A stretch of 64,000 nucleotides of DNA from Thalassotalea crassostreae (GTDB taxonomy: Bacteria > Pseudomonadota > Gammaproteobacteria > Enterobacterales > Alteromonadaceae): contig NZ_CP017689.1 in NCBI RefSeq assembly GCF_001831495.1, positions 3,534,001 through 3,598,000 of the forward strand, read 5' to 3'. The notes under the pieces are model-generated. The model did no database searches and was not told the origin of the DNA. It worked only from the letters and a program-made list of their open reading frames with translations. Of the stretch, positions 28,939 to 38,120 are shown piece by piece. Numbering within the stretch: position 1 is the first letter of the stretch; each line of letters starts with the position of its first letter. A program made the translations under genes and the position numbers.

Positions 28939-29928
28939 TTAACTATCTATATTAACAATTACACAACCACGAACGTTGTTTTGTTCAATTAACTCATGGC
29001 TTGTAGCCATTTGTTCAAATGAAAGTAAATGAGTTACACGATGTTTCAATTTGTTTGCAGACAAGGCATTATAAATATCTTTGATTGCGTGTTGTTTAGC
29101 GGCCTCTGGCATAGCATATACTATGGTCATTTTGATAGTTAAATCCATAAACATCATTTGAAAAAATGGTAACTTAGGTTCTTTAACTTGAGTGTTACCA
29201 TAAGTTGCAATCACTCCTCCAATTCGAATACATTTAAGAACTTCAGGTAAGTTAAAGCCAAACTCAACATCAATAACACGGTCGACTTTTTCACCATCAT
29301 TAATCTCCTGTACGGAATCTCCCCAATTACTTTCACGATGATTAACAACTAGATCAGCCCCTGCTTCCAGGCAGGCTGATTCATCGGCAGGATTACTCGC
29401 AGTAGCGATTACTTTAGCACCAGCAATTTTTGCCCACTGAATTGCATAGAATCCTACTCGACCAGCTCCGCCTGTGATTAATACAGTTTGATCAGTAAGG
29501 TCACCATCCGACATAACAACTCGATGTGCAGTCATTGCTGGAATACCTAAGCATGCACCAATCTCGAATGACGTATTATCGGGTAATGTGGCTGCACGAG
29601 AAGCATCAATGCTGACATATTCTGCAGCAGTACCAAGCATACGTGCATATTGTGCTTGGTACACCCATACTCTTTCACCAATTCGACTCTCAGAAACTCC
29701 TTTACCAACAGCTTCAATAATCCCAGCCCCATCACTATGTGGAATAACATGCCCCGTATCTAAAAGGTTTGGAAATGCTCCCATTCTTTTCTTTACATCT
29801 GAAGGATTAACACCTGTGGCCTTTAACCTTATTAATACTTCACCATCGTTAACTTCAGGCTTAGGCTGTTCACCAATAATAATTGTCTCGGCGGCACTTC
29901 CAAATTTTTCAAACCAAGCTGCTTTCAT
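28939..29928 (-). CDS. Zinc-independent MDR alcohol dehydrogenase / NADPH:quinone reductase family
   Basis: I start at 29928 because GGAG lies six bases before that ATG, giving MKAAWFEKFGSAAE; longer frames up to 29991 add an unlikely leader. The 329-residue protein has the GroES-like N-terminus (VNPSDVKKRMG, HVIPHSDGAGIIEAVGKGV) and the nucleotide site QTVLITGGAGRVGFYAIQWAK followed by ADLVVNHRE. It lacks the zinc-binding cysteine lobe of classical ADH and matches QOR-type medium-chain reductases. It is transcribed with the SDR gene 77 bases upstream and probably acts in the same small-molecule pathway. Substrate unknown. Confidence 0.85.
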   Translation of the reverse strand: MKAAWFEKFGSAAETIIIGEQPKPEVNDGEVLIRLKATGVNPSDVKKRMGAFPNLLDTGHVIPHSDGAGIIEAVGKGVSESRIGERVWVYQAQYARMLGTAAEYVSIDASRAATLPDNTSFEIGACLGIPAMTAHRVVMSDGDLTDQTVLITGGAGRVGFYAIQWAKIAGAKVIATASNPADESACLEAGADLVVNHRESNWGDSVQEINDGEKVDRVIDVEFGFNLPEVLKCIRIGGVIATYGNTQVKEPKLPFFQMMFMDLTIKMTIVYAMPEAAKQHAIKDIYNALSANKLKHRVTHLLSFEQMATSHELIEQNNVRGCVIVNIDS

Positions 29929-30005
29929 TGTGTTCTCCATTGTTGAGGTTTTGGCCTCATTATTCTTATATTCGCTAAAAGATAAGCGCAAATAGTCATT
30001 ACTTT

Positions 30006-30803
30006 TTAAAATTTACAAGATAAATTTTCTGTGTGGCCGTCAATACCAATCACCTGCCCTGAAAGGCTCGAACCAAGCGCTGAGCTTAAATATATTGCCA
30101 TATTGGCAACATCTTCAGGGCTAACAAATAAACGCATAGAACTTTGCTCCGCATAAATATTTTTAATTTCCTGTGGTGATACACCTCGTTGTTGCGCATC
30201 GCGATTTATCACACCTTCAATACGATCACCACTAACACTGCCAGGGCAAAGCGCGTTAACACGAATATTATGTGGCCCGAGTTCCATTGCCCACGTTTTA
30301 GTTAACCCAACAAGCGCCCATTTAGACGCCGTGTAAGGTGAGCGCAAAGGAAAACCAAAAAAGGCAGCATTTGAAGAAATGTTTATTATTCCTCCTGAAC
30401 CATTGGCTTTAAGTAATGGAACTGCATATTTAGTACAATAAAATTGTCCATTTAAATCAACATTAATTGTTTGCTGCCATTCATTAATTTCAATATCTTC
30501 AACAGGAGCTGTTGGTCCAGCAATTCCAGCATTATTAACGAGAAAGTCTAAGCGAGTGTATAATTCAACTAGTTCATTAAACATTTGCTTTACTTCATCA
30601 ACATTTGAAACATCGGCAACAGATGCTGTTGCGCTTGGGTTTGCTTCTAAAAACTCTGAGATTACAGTTTTATCAACATCACATATATGAACTTTACATC
30701 CATAGCTAAGAAATTTTTCTGCTATTGTGCGTCCAATACCACTAGCTCCAGCAGTAACAAGTACAACTTTGTCAGGGCCTAAACCGTTATTATCAACAGT
30801 CAT
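30006..30803 (-). CDS. Short-chain dehydrogenase/reductase
   Basis: The 265-residue protein is a classical SDR: cofactor site TAGASGIG (18-25) with DVDK at the end of beta-2 (Asp favours NAD), NNAG, the catalytic Ser near 144 (NISSNAAF), and Y157/K161 in SPYTASKWALVG, then VNALCPGSVSGDRIEGV. Members with this sequence style oxidise 3-hydroxy acids or related alcohols. Together with a 3-oxoacid CoA-transferase it would form hydroxy-acid to keto-acid to CoA-thioester steps. That pathway order is inference. Confidence 0.87.
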   Translation of the reverse strand: MTVDNNGLGPDKVVLVTAGASGIGRTIAEKFLSYGCKVHICDVDKTVISEFLEANPSATASVADVSNVDEVKQMFNELVELYTRLDFLVNNAGIAGPTAPVEDIEINEWQQTINVDLNGQFYCTKYAVPLLKANGSGGIINISSNAAFFGFPLRSPYTASKWALVGLTKTWAMELGPHNIRVNALCPGSVSGDRIEGVINRDAQQRGVSPQEIKNIYAEQSSMRLFVSPEDVANMAIYLSSALGSSLSGQVIGIDGHTENLSCKF

Positions 30804-30848
30804 CGTTTGTCCTTATTTATTAACCTAAACTTTATTCATTCGAGAATG

Positions 30849-30874
30849 AGCAGGTGAATTATGATTCACCTGCT
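30849..30874. other. Perfect 11-bp inverted repeat between TonB receptor and SDR genes
   Basis: AGCAGGTGAAT and ATTCACCTGCT pair around a four-base loop in the 82-base gap between the receptor stop (leftward gene ends at 30886 side) and the SDR start. In the leftward transcript no U-run follows, so it may be an mRNA stability hairpin or protein site rather than a simple terminator. Confidence 0.5.
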
Positions 30875-30885
30875 TTAAAACTAAA

Positions 30886-33315
30886 TTACTCAAAAGTCAT
30901 GTGATACCTTATACCAATATGACGTGGCCTATTTGTTGTAATACTTGTGTCCCAGTCAGCACTCCCTCTTGATAACTGTGCACGCTCATCGGTCAAATTA
31001 TTAACATACAAACTAACCCCCCAGCCATCCATATCTAAGCCTGCCGATAAATTAACAATGCTATAGCTCTTATTAATATCTCGCCTATCATCGGTTAAAT
31101 CACTGGTGTTATATTTATAAATATCACTATAAGACTCACCCACATAGGAATAGACAACTTGAGCGAAGCTTGCGTAATCAGCAATAGTAAAGTTATATCT
31201 ACTAGTAATATTCCCTTTAAACTCTGGTACGTTAGGAAGTTCGGTGCCATCAGGGGATAAATTACTACCCACTAATAAATCTTCATTGAGTTCAGCATTA
31301 TTAAAATTAAATGCTGCACTAACAGTCCAGTCTTGCGTAAGTAAGTAAGTAAGGTCTGATTCTAGACCAACAATTTTTGCTTCACTCGCGTTAACAGTTA
31401 AACCTACGGGAGAACCATAAGAGGAATCATAACGAGTAAATTGCATATCATCCCAGCTCATGTGGTAAATTGCGCCATTCCAACGCAGGTTATCTTCTAA
31501 CCACATTGTTTTCCAACCTAGCTCAGTATTAGTAACAAAATCAGATTTATAGGTACGAGCTACTAAATCGGTTTCATCTCGGTTAATACCACCAGGGCGG
31601 TAGCCTTCAGACCAAGTAAAATAAGCCATTTTATCGTCATTAAATTTATACGTAGCGTTAAATTTAAAGATGCTATCACTATCATCCGTTTTACTGTCAA
31701 CATTGATAATAGGGAACCCTGGAGCAATCAAGCCATAACCGGAAACACCTTCTAACGTACTATCATTTGTAAATATTCGCGCCCCAAGAGTAGTAGTAAA
31801 TTGATCTGTAAAGGCATAACTTACCTCACCAAATAAGGCTGATTGCTCATCGGTTCTTTTTTGATCGGTTAAATACCATAGGTTAGGTTCGCCAAATAGT
31901 CTAAAGTCTTCACCTTGTGCCATCCCATTCATCTGCCATTCTTGGCGGTAATCATGACTAGCATCTTCATAATATAAGCCGACAATAAATTGCAATGGAT
32001 CATCATCTGTTGATTGCAAACGAAGCTCATGGGTATCGCGTTTATATTTATTATCATCTTGATAATAAATAGCCATGCTTGAACAATCGACATCGGCAGT
32101 GCCGTAATATTCACAGCCATAGTATTGGATCCAACTGGTAGAAAAATAATCTGCATAATCGGAATAATCGTTAAAATATTCAACGTCTCTATCCATAAAT
32201 GATCCAGCATAAACTAGACTCATGTTACCAAGGTCGCCTTCGATGGTGAGTGCAGATTGATTAAATTCATCATCCATTTTATCGGCAAAGAAGCGTTGAA
32301 CTTCTAGATCACCAATCTCCCCACTAGGGTTGTCAGGATCATGAAACCAAACGCCTTCAGTTTCTTGTTTTTGGAATAAATGGCTTGCCGTAGCAATCCA
32401 ATTTTCGTTTAAATTAACTTTCAGTGCCATTCTTGCACCACTATTAGTTAATTCATTAAAGTCTTCTTTAACCAAGTGAGCATTGGTTTCTTCTACTGTT
32501 GATAAATTACCACCGTCGGTAAATAAGGCATAAGTTCGTGTGCCTGCAACGTTATCGATATAACCACCATCTTTTTTAGTCCATCCGACTAACCTAATGG
32601 CGGCATCATCATTAATAGGGACGTTTACAAACCCTTCGACTGAATTACTTGTATCGCCACCTTCAGTTGTTCCATAACTAACATCAAAACCACCTTCAAA
32701 TGCATCAACATCAGGCTTGTTTGTAATAATTCTTAAAGTACCTGACTGAGAGCTAGCACCAAATAGAGTACTTTGTGGACCAGCAAGCGCCTCAACCCGT
32801 TCAATATCATAAATATGTAAATCGAGATTACGCCCAATTGCAGTTACAGGCTGCTCGTCTAAATAAATAGCAACACCCGGTTGTGAGCCAGAGGCGTTCC
32901 CATCACCACCATCAGAAGCACCACGCATATAAACCTGAGACAAGCCAGGGCCTGATGACTGGTAGGATAAACTCGGCAGCATTAATGCATAGTCATCAAA
33001 ATTTTCAATACCAAGTTCTTCAAGTTTTTCAGTGCCAAATGCAGTTATACTGACAGGTGTTTCTTGAATGTTTTCTACGCGCTTACGAGAAGTAACAACT
33101 ATCGTTTCTATACCATTATTTGTACTATCAACATTAGTTGCATTCGCATCAACAGACTCTTCTGCACTTGCATTTGTCATTACCGACAATCCACCGATAA
33201 CCACAGTCGATAAGGCAATTCGCTGTAGACCTTGCTCTTTTAACGAATTACGTATCGCGGCGATCAGAGGCTTTACTTTAGAGCTGATTACGGTATTAAG
33301 ATTTCTACCAGTCAT
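30886..33315 (-). CDS. TonB-dependent receptor (catabolic block)
   Basis: The 809-residue protein has a long signal region (cleavage near TNASA, about residue 50), a TonB-box-like ETIVVTSRKR, the plug domain (PVSITAFGTEKLEELGIENF, VYMRGASDGGDG, GVAIYLDEQPV, RVEALAGPQSTLFGASSQSGTLRI) and a 22-strand barrel ending GIRYHMTFE with a terminal aromatic. It imports a ligand across the outer membrane using TonB energy. It sits next to the oxidoreductases and a TPR-sulfotransferase, a recurrent arrangement in Alteromonadales. The ligand is probably the compound handled by the BCCT/SDR/CoA-transferase block; this is inferred. Confidence 0.92.
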   Translation of the reverse strand: MTGRNLNTVISSKVKPLIAAIRNSLKEQGLQRIALSTVVIGGLSVMTNASAEESVDANATNVDSTNNGIETIVVTSRKRVENIQETPVSITAFGTEKLEELGIENFDDYALMLPSLSYQSSGPGLSQVYMRGASDGGDGNASGSQPGVAIYLDEQPVTAIGRNLDLHIYDIERVEALAGPQSTLFGASSQSGTLRIITNKPDVDAFEGGFDVSYGTTEGGDTSNSVEGFVNVPINDDAAIRLVGWTKKDGGYIDNVAGTRTYALFTDGGNLSTVEETNAHLVKEDFNELTNSGARMALKVNLNENWIATASHLFQKQETEGVWFHDPDNPSGEIGDLEVQRFFADKMDDEFNQSALTIEGDLGNMSLVYAGSFMDRDVEYFNDYSDYADYFSTSWIQYYGCEYYGTADVDCSSMAIYYQDDNKYKRDTHELRLQSTDDDPLQFIVGLYYEDASHDYRQEWQMNGMAQGEDFRLFGEPNLWYLTDQKRTDEQSALFGEVSYAFTDQFTTTLGARIFTNDSTLEGVSGYGLIAPGFPIINVDSKTDDSDSIFKFNATYKFNDDKMAYFTWSEGYRPGGINRDETDLVARTYKSDFVTNTELGWKTMWLEDNLRWNGAIYHMSWDDMQFTRYDSSYGSPVGLTVNASEAKIVGLESDLTYLLTQDWTVSAAFNFNNAELNEDLLVGSNLSPDGTELPNVPEFKGNITSRYNFTIADYASFAQVVYSYVGESYSDIYKYNTSDLTDDRRDINKSYSIVNLSAGLDMDGWGVSLYVNNLTDERAQLSRGSADWDTSITTNRPRHIGIRYHMTFE

Positions 33316-33620
33316 TGTGTGTTCCTTTATTATATTTATAGCAGGTAAACTAATGCTCTTTGACTAAGAGAAATAATTTACAACATCACATCTGATTGTT
33401 AACTTCTTCATAACAACAAGGTTATATTAACAACGAAAATCAATACTGAACAAACGAGTATTTCGCAATAACAGTTGAAAAAATCTAAACTATAGAGCCG
33501 CTTTTACGGCAATTAAACTCAGCCTTATCAGGTAGATAACGACTTTAGCTGTTTAAATAAATTAAACTTTGGCCTAATCAGGCTATGACATTTTTAAGAG
33601 AACAATGGAAATAATAGTTA
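33316..33620. other. Intergenic region before the TonB receptor gene
   Basis: The 305-base AT-rich gap separates the TPR-sulfotransferase stop from the receptor start. It should hold the leftward receptor promoter; AAAGGA lies just before the receptor ATG. A small GCCT...AGGC hairpin occurs near 33572-33583. I see no gene and no confident promoter hexamers. Confidence 0.4.
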
Positions 33621-35612
33621 TCACGTAATCATGGGAGATAACACGTTTTTTAACGGATCTAAGTAGGGGTCAAATTTAGTCCATGCGTTTAAGCCACTTT
33701 GATAAATAGGTTGTCTTACTTGCTCTGAACTGGCTGTATTTACAGCGCGCGCATTTTTATAAAATTCAAGACAGTTTTCCTCAAAAGGTAAATCACAAAA
33801 ATCGAGTAAAGAGCGGACTTGCGTTTCGAAATCCTTAACTACATCTTCGTAACAAACCGTGTGTATTTGACCGGGCAACACTTTCTGCCAATGATCCATT
33901 AACTTAATGTAATCAAGATAATATCTACCTATATTTTCTAACCCATAACTAAATGCTTGACCTGATGAAAATAATTGTTTGTAGCCACTAAAGCATGCAG
34001 ACATTGGGTTACGTCTAGCATCTATAATTTTTGCATTCGGCAATATGCGTTTGATTAACCCTATATGAGCAAAATTATTAGGCATTTTATCGATAAAATA
34101 AGGAGCGTCACTTCGATGTATTTGGGTATTGTTTATGTATTCTTGTCCTAAGCACTCTAATTGTTCAGGTGATAATGTTGCAATAACTTCTGGATATTTA
34201 GAAACATCATCACGCTTTTTTCTTTCACTTAAACGTCTTACCATAGCCGTTATATTAGGCAATTCTTTCGTACCATCTACCATTGAGTGACTTGCCAAAA
34301 TTTGTTCCAATAGAGTAGACCCCGAACGTGGCAGCCCAACAATAAAAATAGGATCTGGTTTTTTACATCCCTCGTTATTTATATTTGAAAACATTTCAGG
34401 AATACACGTGGCAATAGTCCTGTCTATCAAATGAGTCGTTTCATCTGCATCATATCGTTCAATTTTCTGCTTCAATGCGTTGCCTTGCTGGTAACAACTA
34501 AACGATTGCCTAAAGTCCCCTTTATCTTCAAATGCTTTTCCTAAAGCAAAACAGATATTTACACGTTCTAACGGTGATAAATGCTTACTTAGCAATACCT
34601 GTTGCATTTGTTCTATATCCATTTGCTCAAAACGAAAAGTTTTTAAGTTAGCTAAACTCCAATAAGCTTCACCATGACTTGGCGAACATTCAATGGCTTG
34701 CCTGTAAGATGAGATGGCGGCTTCTTGTTTACCAATAGTTTTAAGAACATGTCCTCTGCTAGTAAAAAGACCTGCGTGCTCAGGTAAAATTTTAATTAAT
34801 TTATTGTAGAGCTCTAATGCAACATCAAACTTGCCTAATCTTACTAAAATCGCGGCCTTTAATATTTGCTGAGGGGGAACATTTTCTTTTTGCTCTAATT
34901 TTTCAATTTCAGCTAACGCTTGCTGACTTTTTTCTCGTTTGTTCAATACATGAGCGTAATTGAGGCGAGCTAATTGATAATCAGGGGCTAATTCTAGGCA
35001 ACGAACTAATAAATGTTCGGCATCTTCAAATATACCAAGCTTTATCGCTATTTCTGCCAATAACCTGATCGCATTTACATCTGTTGGGTGCTGTTTTAAG
35101 TGTTCTCTACAAAAGCCCTCACTGACAGCTAATTTATTTTCTATAAATGCTTGTAGTGCATTACCAAATTTAGGATATTTAGCTGAGAAACGTAAGTAAT
35201 TATTATAAGCTTTTTCAGCTTGTTTATTTTCACCTAATGATTGCAATAACTCTGATAATAACTTCCAACTTAGTGGTAAGTTTGATTCAATATTTACAGC
35301 ACTAGTTAAAGCGGCTATAGCTGGCTTAATTTGCTTCTGCTCAGCTAATGTAAAAGCAAGTTCTTGGTGCGCCAAAGCAAAATTATCAGTCTTATTTACT
35401 AATTTTTGTAATATACCTTTAGCTTTATCTAACTGACCTAATCCTCTATAGGCAGAAGCTATTATAAATAGTCCATTAGCTTCATTAGGGTATCTCTTTA
35501 AGATCTCATATCCTTGCTGTACCGCAGGTTCAAAAGCTTTGTGTAACAACATCTCATGGGCATGCTGTACCGCTATTCTTATATTGTCAGTCATTTGAAA
35601 ATTTTGTTCCAT
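33621..35612 (-). CDS. TPR-repeat sulfotransferase family protein
   Basis: The 663-residue protein has about ten tetratricopeptide repeats over residues 10-380 (for example AYRGLGQLDKAKGILQKLV, EDAEHLLVRCLELAPDYQLA), then a sulfotransferase domain: PAPS 5'-phosphosulfate loop PIFIVGLPRSGSTLLEQIL and the 3'-phosphate region IIDARRNPMSACFSGYKQLF. GGAGGG precedes the ATG. No signal peptide, so it is cytoplasmic. Such TPR-sulfotransferases frequently neighbour TonB receptors in marine gammaproteobacteria; their acceptors are unknown. It may sulfate a cell-envelope or transported molecule. Confidence 0.88.
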   Translation of the reverse strand: MEQNFQMTDNIRIAVQHAHEMLLHKAFEPAVQQGYEILKRYPNEANGLFIIASAYRGLGQLDKAKGILQKLVNKTDNFALAHQELAFTLAEQKQIKPAIAALTSAVNIESNLPLSWKLLSELLQSLGENKQAEKAYNNYLRFSAKYPKFGNALQAFIENKLAVSEGFCREHLKQHPTDVNAIRLLAEIAIKLGIFEDAEHLLVRCLELAPDYQLARLNYAHVLNKREKSQQALAEIEKLEQKENVPPQQILKAAILVRLGKFDVALELYNKLIKILPEHAGLFTSRGHVLKTIGKQEAAISSYRQAIECSPSHGEAYWSLANLKTFRFEQMDIEQMQQVLLSKHLSPLERVNICFALGKAFEDKGDFRQSFSCYQQGNALKQKIERYDADETTHLIDRTIATCIPEMFSNINNEGCKKPDPIFIVGLPRSGSTLLEQILASHSMVDGTKELPNITAMVRRLSERKKRDDVSKYPEVIATLSPEQLECLGQEYINNTQIHRSDAPYFIDKMPNNFAHIGLIKRILPNAKIIDARRNPMSACFSGYKQLFSSGQAFSYGLENIGRYYLDYIKLMDHWQKVLPGQIHTVCYEDVVKDFETQVRSLLDFCDLPFEENCLEFYKNARAVNTASSEQVRQPIYQSGLNAWTKFDPYLDPLKNVLSPMIT

Positions 35613-35735
35613 GCACCCTCCATATTTAACATTACATTGACATACCCAAAGTCCTCTGACAAACTAATTTTACTTATGCATACTTGAATATTTCTCAATA
35701 ATAACAATAAAGTATAAAGCTAAAGGGAGTATAAT

Positions 35736-36671
35736 TTGCGTAAAAAAATACCACCATTAAATTCATTAAGAAGCTTTGAAGCAGCTGCAAGACATGGTTC
35801 ATTTAGGGATGCGGCAGATGAATTATGTGTATCGGTTTCAGCTATTAGTCATCAAATAAAACAGCTTGAACACACGCTAAACATTGAACTATTTACACGC
35901 AAGACTCGTGCAGTTGAGCTCACTAAAATTGGCAAACAGTATTATCCGATATTAAGGGAAGCATTTGATAAAATTGCGGATGGTACAGATCTTATTTTAA
36001 AGCCTACCCGATCAGACGTACTGACCATACAACTCTATTCAACCTTAGCAATACGTTGGTTAATTCCTAGATTACCTGATTTTCAAAATAAATATCCTCA
36101 CATCAGCGTTAGACTAAATACATCTCAGCTTGATGTTGATTTTGACCAAAGTGATGTTGATGCTTGCGTAATGATAGGCAACAAAACAGCCAATGGTTTA
36201 CATTACACCTATTTATTTTCGTGTGAGGTATTTCCAGTATGTAGCCCAAACTTACTTAAAGACAAAGAGCGATTAGAGCAGCCTGAACAACTTAGCGACT
36301 TTACCATTTTACAAGTCTACCCATCAGATAGAGATTGGTATATTTGGTTAGACGAAATGGGATGCACTAGTGTTGATCCTGAGTCAGGGTTACAATTTGA
36401 CAGTTACGATCATTCCATCTCAACGGCTTTGCAAGGGATGGGCATTGCGCTTGGTATGCAACCCTATGTAGAAAAAGAACTATCTTCAGGTATGCTTATC
36501 GAACCATTCCCAAATATGAGAGTTAAGCATCACAACGAATGGTACTTTGTCTATAGGCAAGAAAAATTTGAACAGAAAAAAATTCAACTGTTCGAAAGTT
36601 GGCTAATTGAACAAATAAAATCAGACTCAGAGCTTGCTAAATCGCGAGTAAATATCGAAGAAACCGGCTAA
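35736..36671 (+). CDS. LysR-family transcriptional regulator (GcvA-like)
   Basis: The 311-residue protein starts at a TTG preceded by GGGAG. The N-terminal winged helix (LNSLRSFEAAARHGSFRDAA, AISHQIKQLEHTLNIELFTR) and the effector domain with TIQLYSTLAIRWLIPRLPDF are typical of the GcvA/AmpR branch of LysR regulators. It is divergent from the TPR-sulfotransferase gene across 123 bases, so it probably controls that gene and possibly the receptor/oxidoreductase/BCCT units downstream. The effector is unknown; LysR proteins generally bind a pathway metabolite. Confidence 0.92.
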   Translation: MRKKIPPLNSLRSFEAAARHGSFRDAADELCVSVSAISHQIKQLEHTLNIELFTRKTRAVELTKIGKQYYPILREAFDKIADGTDLILKPTRSDVLTIQLYSTLAIRWLIPRLPDFQNKYPHISVRLNTSQLDVDFDQSDVDACVMIGNKTANGLHYTYLFSCEVFPVCSPNLLKDKERLEQPEQLSDFTILQVYPSDRDWYIWLDEMGCTSVDPESGLQFDSYDHSISTALQGMGIALGMQPYVEKELSSGMLIEPFPNMRVKHHNEWYFVYRQEKFEQKKIQLFESWLIEQIKSDSELAKSRVNIEETG

Positions 36672-36676
36672 TTCAA

Positions 36677-36732
36677 CATAGTCAAATTAGGCATTTATCG
36701 CCTAAGGCTTAAACCTTAAGTGTTTTTGACTA
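36677..36732. terminator. Candidate bidirectional terminator between lysR and galK
   Basis: ATAGTCAAA (36677) pairs with TTTGACTAT (ending 36732), enclosing a second stem TTAGGC/GCCTAA (36686-36704). The region lies in the 69-base gap between convergent genes, the expected place for a shared terminator. Confidence 0.4.
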
Positions 36733-36740
36733 TCGCAACA

Positions 36741-37886
36741 TTAAAAAAGAGCTTTTACACCTTGGGCAGGTGTACTTAGGTAAATTGAGGCATCTAATCC
36801 CATTTCTTGCTTATATTTATCTTTGATTATTGGAATTAGCGCATCAACTCTCGATTGTGGAAGTATAACTACAATGCAACCACCAAATCCCCCACCAGTC
36901 ATTCGTACACCACATTCTGAACCAAGTTCTTCTGAAATAATTTTTACTAAGTAATCAACTTCAGGGACCGTCACTTCAAATAAAGTTTTTAATGATTGAT
37001 GACTTTCAGCCATCAAACGACTTATAGATGGAAGATCATGAATATTTAGTGCGCCTATCATGGCAAGTACTCGCTGATTCTCCTCTAATACATGCTGTGC
37101 TCTTTTAACTAATGTAGGGTTTATACGAGCTTTTTCAGAATTAAATACATCAAGAGGCACTTGTCTTAAGCTTTTAACACTAAAGTAATCTGCAACTTGT
37201 TCACACTGTTCACGTCTGAGATTATATTCGCTTTCAACTAGGCCTCTTTTCACAGAAGAATCTACAATCATAATTGCAAGGTCTTTCGGGAACGTAACTT
37301 TAGTTAATGTATAGCTATTACAATCAATAGCAATTGCATTATCTCTAATACCACAGGCAGATATCAGTTGATCCATTATTCCACAATTGCAACCGACAAA
37401 ATTATTTTCTGCTGCCTGAGCAATTTGAGCTAACTTTATTCTATTAAGCTTATAACTGTGAAGTTTCGATATTGCCTTCGCAACTGCAACTTCTAAAGAA
37501 GCTGACGAACTTAAACCTGCCCCTTGAGGGATATCACCACAAATAACAAGATTAAAGCCTGATAAATTTTTCCCTAACTTAGTTAATTCATTAATGACCC
37601 CTTTAATATAATTAACCCATGTTTTTGTTGGGTGAGGCGTTAAATGTTCTTCTAAGCTAAAGGTATCCTGATCATTCAAATCTAGCGCAATTATTTCCAC
37701 ACAGAGATCTTCCCTTCGGCTAATTCCTACATAGGTATAAAACTCAATTGCACATGGAAAAACAAAGCCATTATTATAATCGGTATGTTCACCAATTAAA
37801 TTTACCCTTCCAGGAGCTTTGACTAAATGATCTGGCTTGTCACCAAAATAGCTTTTAAAAGCATTTACCACCTTGGTTGTATGCAT
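36741..37886 (-). CDS. galK: Galactokinase
   Basis: From the ATG at 37886 the protein has 381 residues, as in typical GalK; in-frame ATGs up to 37967 would add a 27-residue leader without family support. Motifs: signature APGRVNLIGEHTDYNNGF, ATP loop GDIPQGAGLSSSASLEVA, and RMTGGGFGGCIVV near the C-terminus. It phosphorylates galactose at C1. It is the same orientation as galT-galE-galM but separated from them by 11 kb of unrelated catabolic genes, and it converges on the LysR gene. Confidence 0.93.
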   Translation of the reverse strand: MHTTKVVNAFKSYFGDKPDHLVKAPGRVNLIGEHTDYNNGFVFPCAIEFYTYVGISRREDLCVEIIALDLNDQDTFSLEEHLTPHPTKTWVNYIKGVINELTKLGKNLSGFNLVICGDIPQGAGLSSSASLEVAVAKAISKLHSYKLNRIKLAQIAQAAENNFVGCNCGIMDQLISACGIRDNAIAIDCNSYTLTKVTFPKDLAIMIVDSSVKRGLVESEYNLRREQCEQVADYFSVKSLRQVPLDVFNSEKARINPTLVKRAQHVLEENQRVLAMIGALNIHDLPSISRLMAESHQSLKTLFEVTVPEVDYLVKIISEELGSECGVRMTGGGFGGCIVVILPQSRVDALIPIIKDKYKQEMGLDASIYLSTPAQGVKALF

Positions 37887-38120
37887 ATTACTCTCTACAT
37901 TCTTTATGCTTTCGATATTGAAGTTTTTAAATGACTCGGATAATTGCATTTCACAACCTTTAAACATGCTGAATTTGATTGATATATCTATACTTTAAAA
38001 AATCTCACAATAAAATTACAGTGATCATTTCTCAACTCTATTTGAATAAATATCACTTATTAAAAGTACATAATAATTGACAGTTTTAACATTAATACTG
38101 TTTAAAAATTAGTAACTATT

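Noticed and set aside
30849..30874. Rho-independent terminator of the SDR/MDR unit
   Set aside because: The hairpin is perfect, but no U-run follows in the leftward direction, so it is listed as an inverted repeat only.
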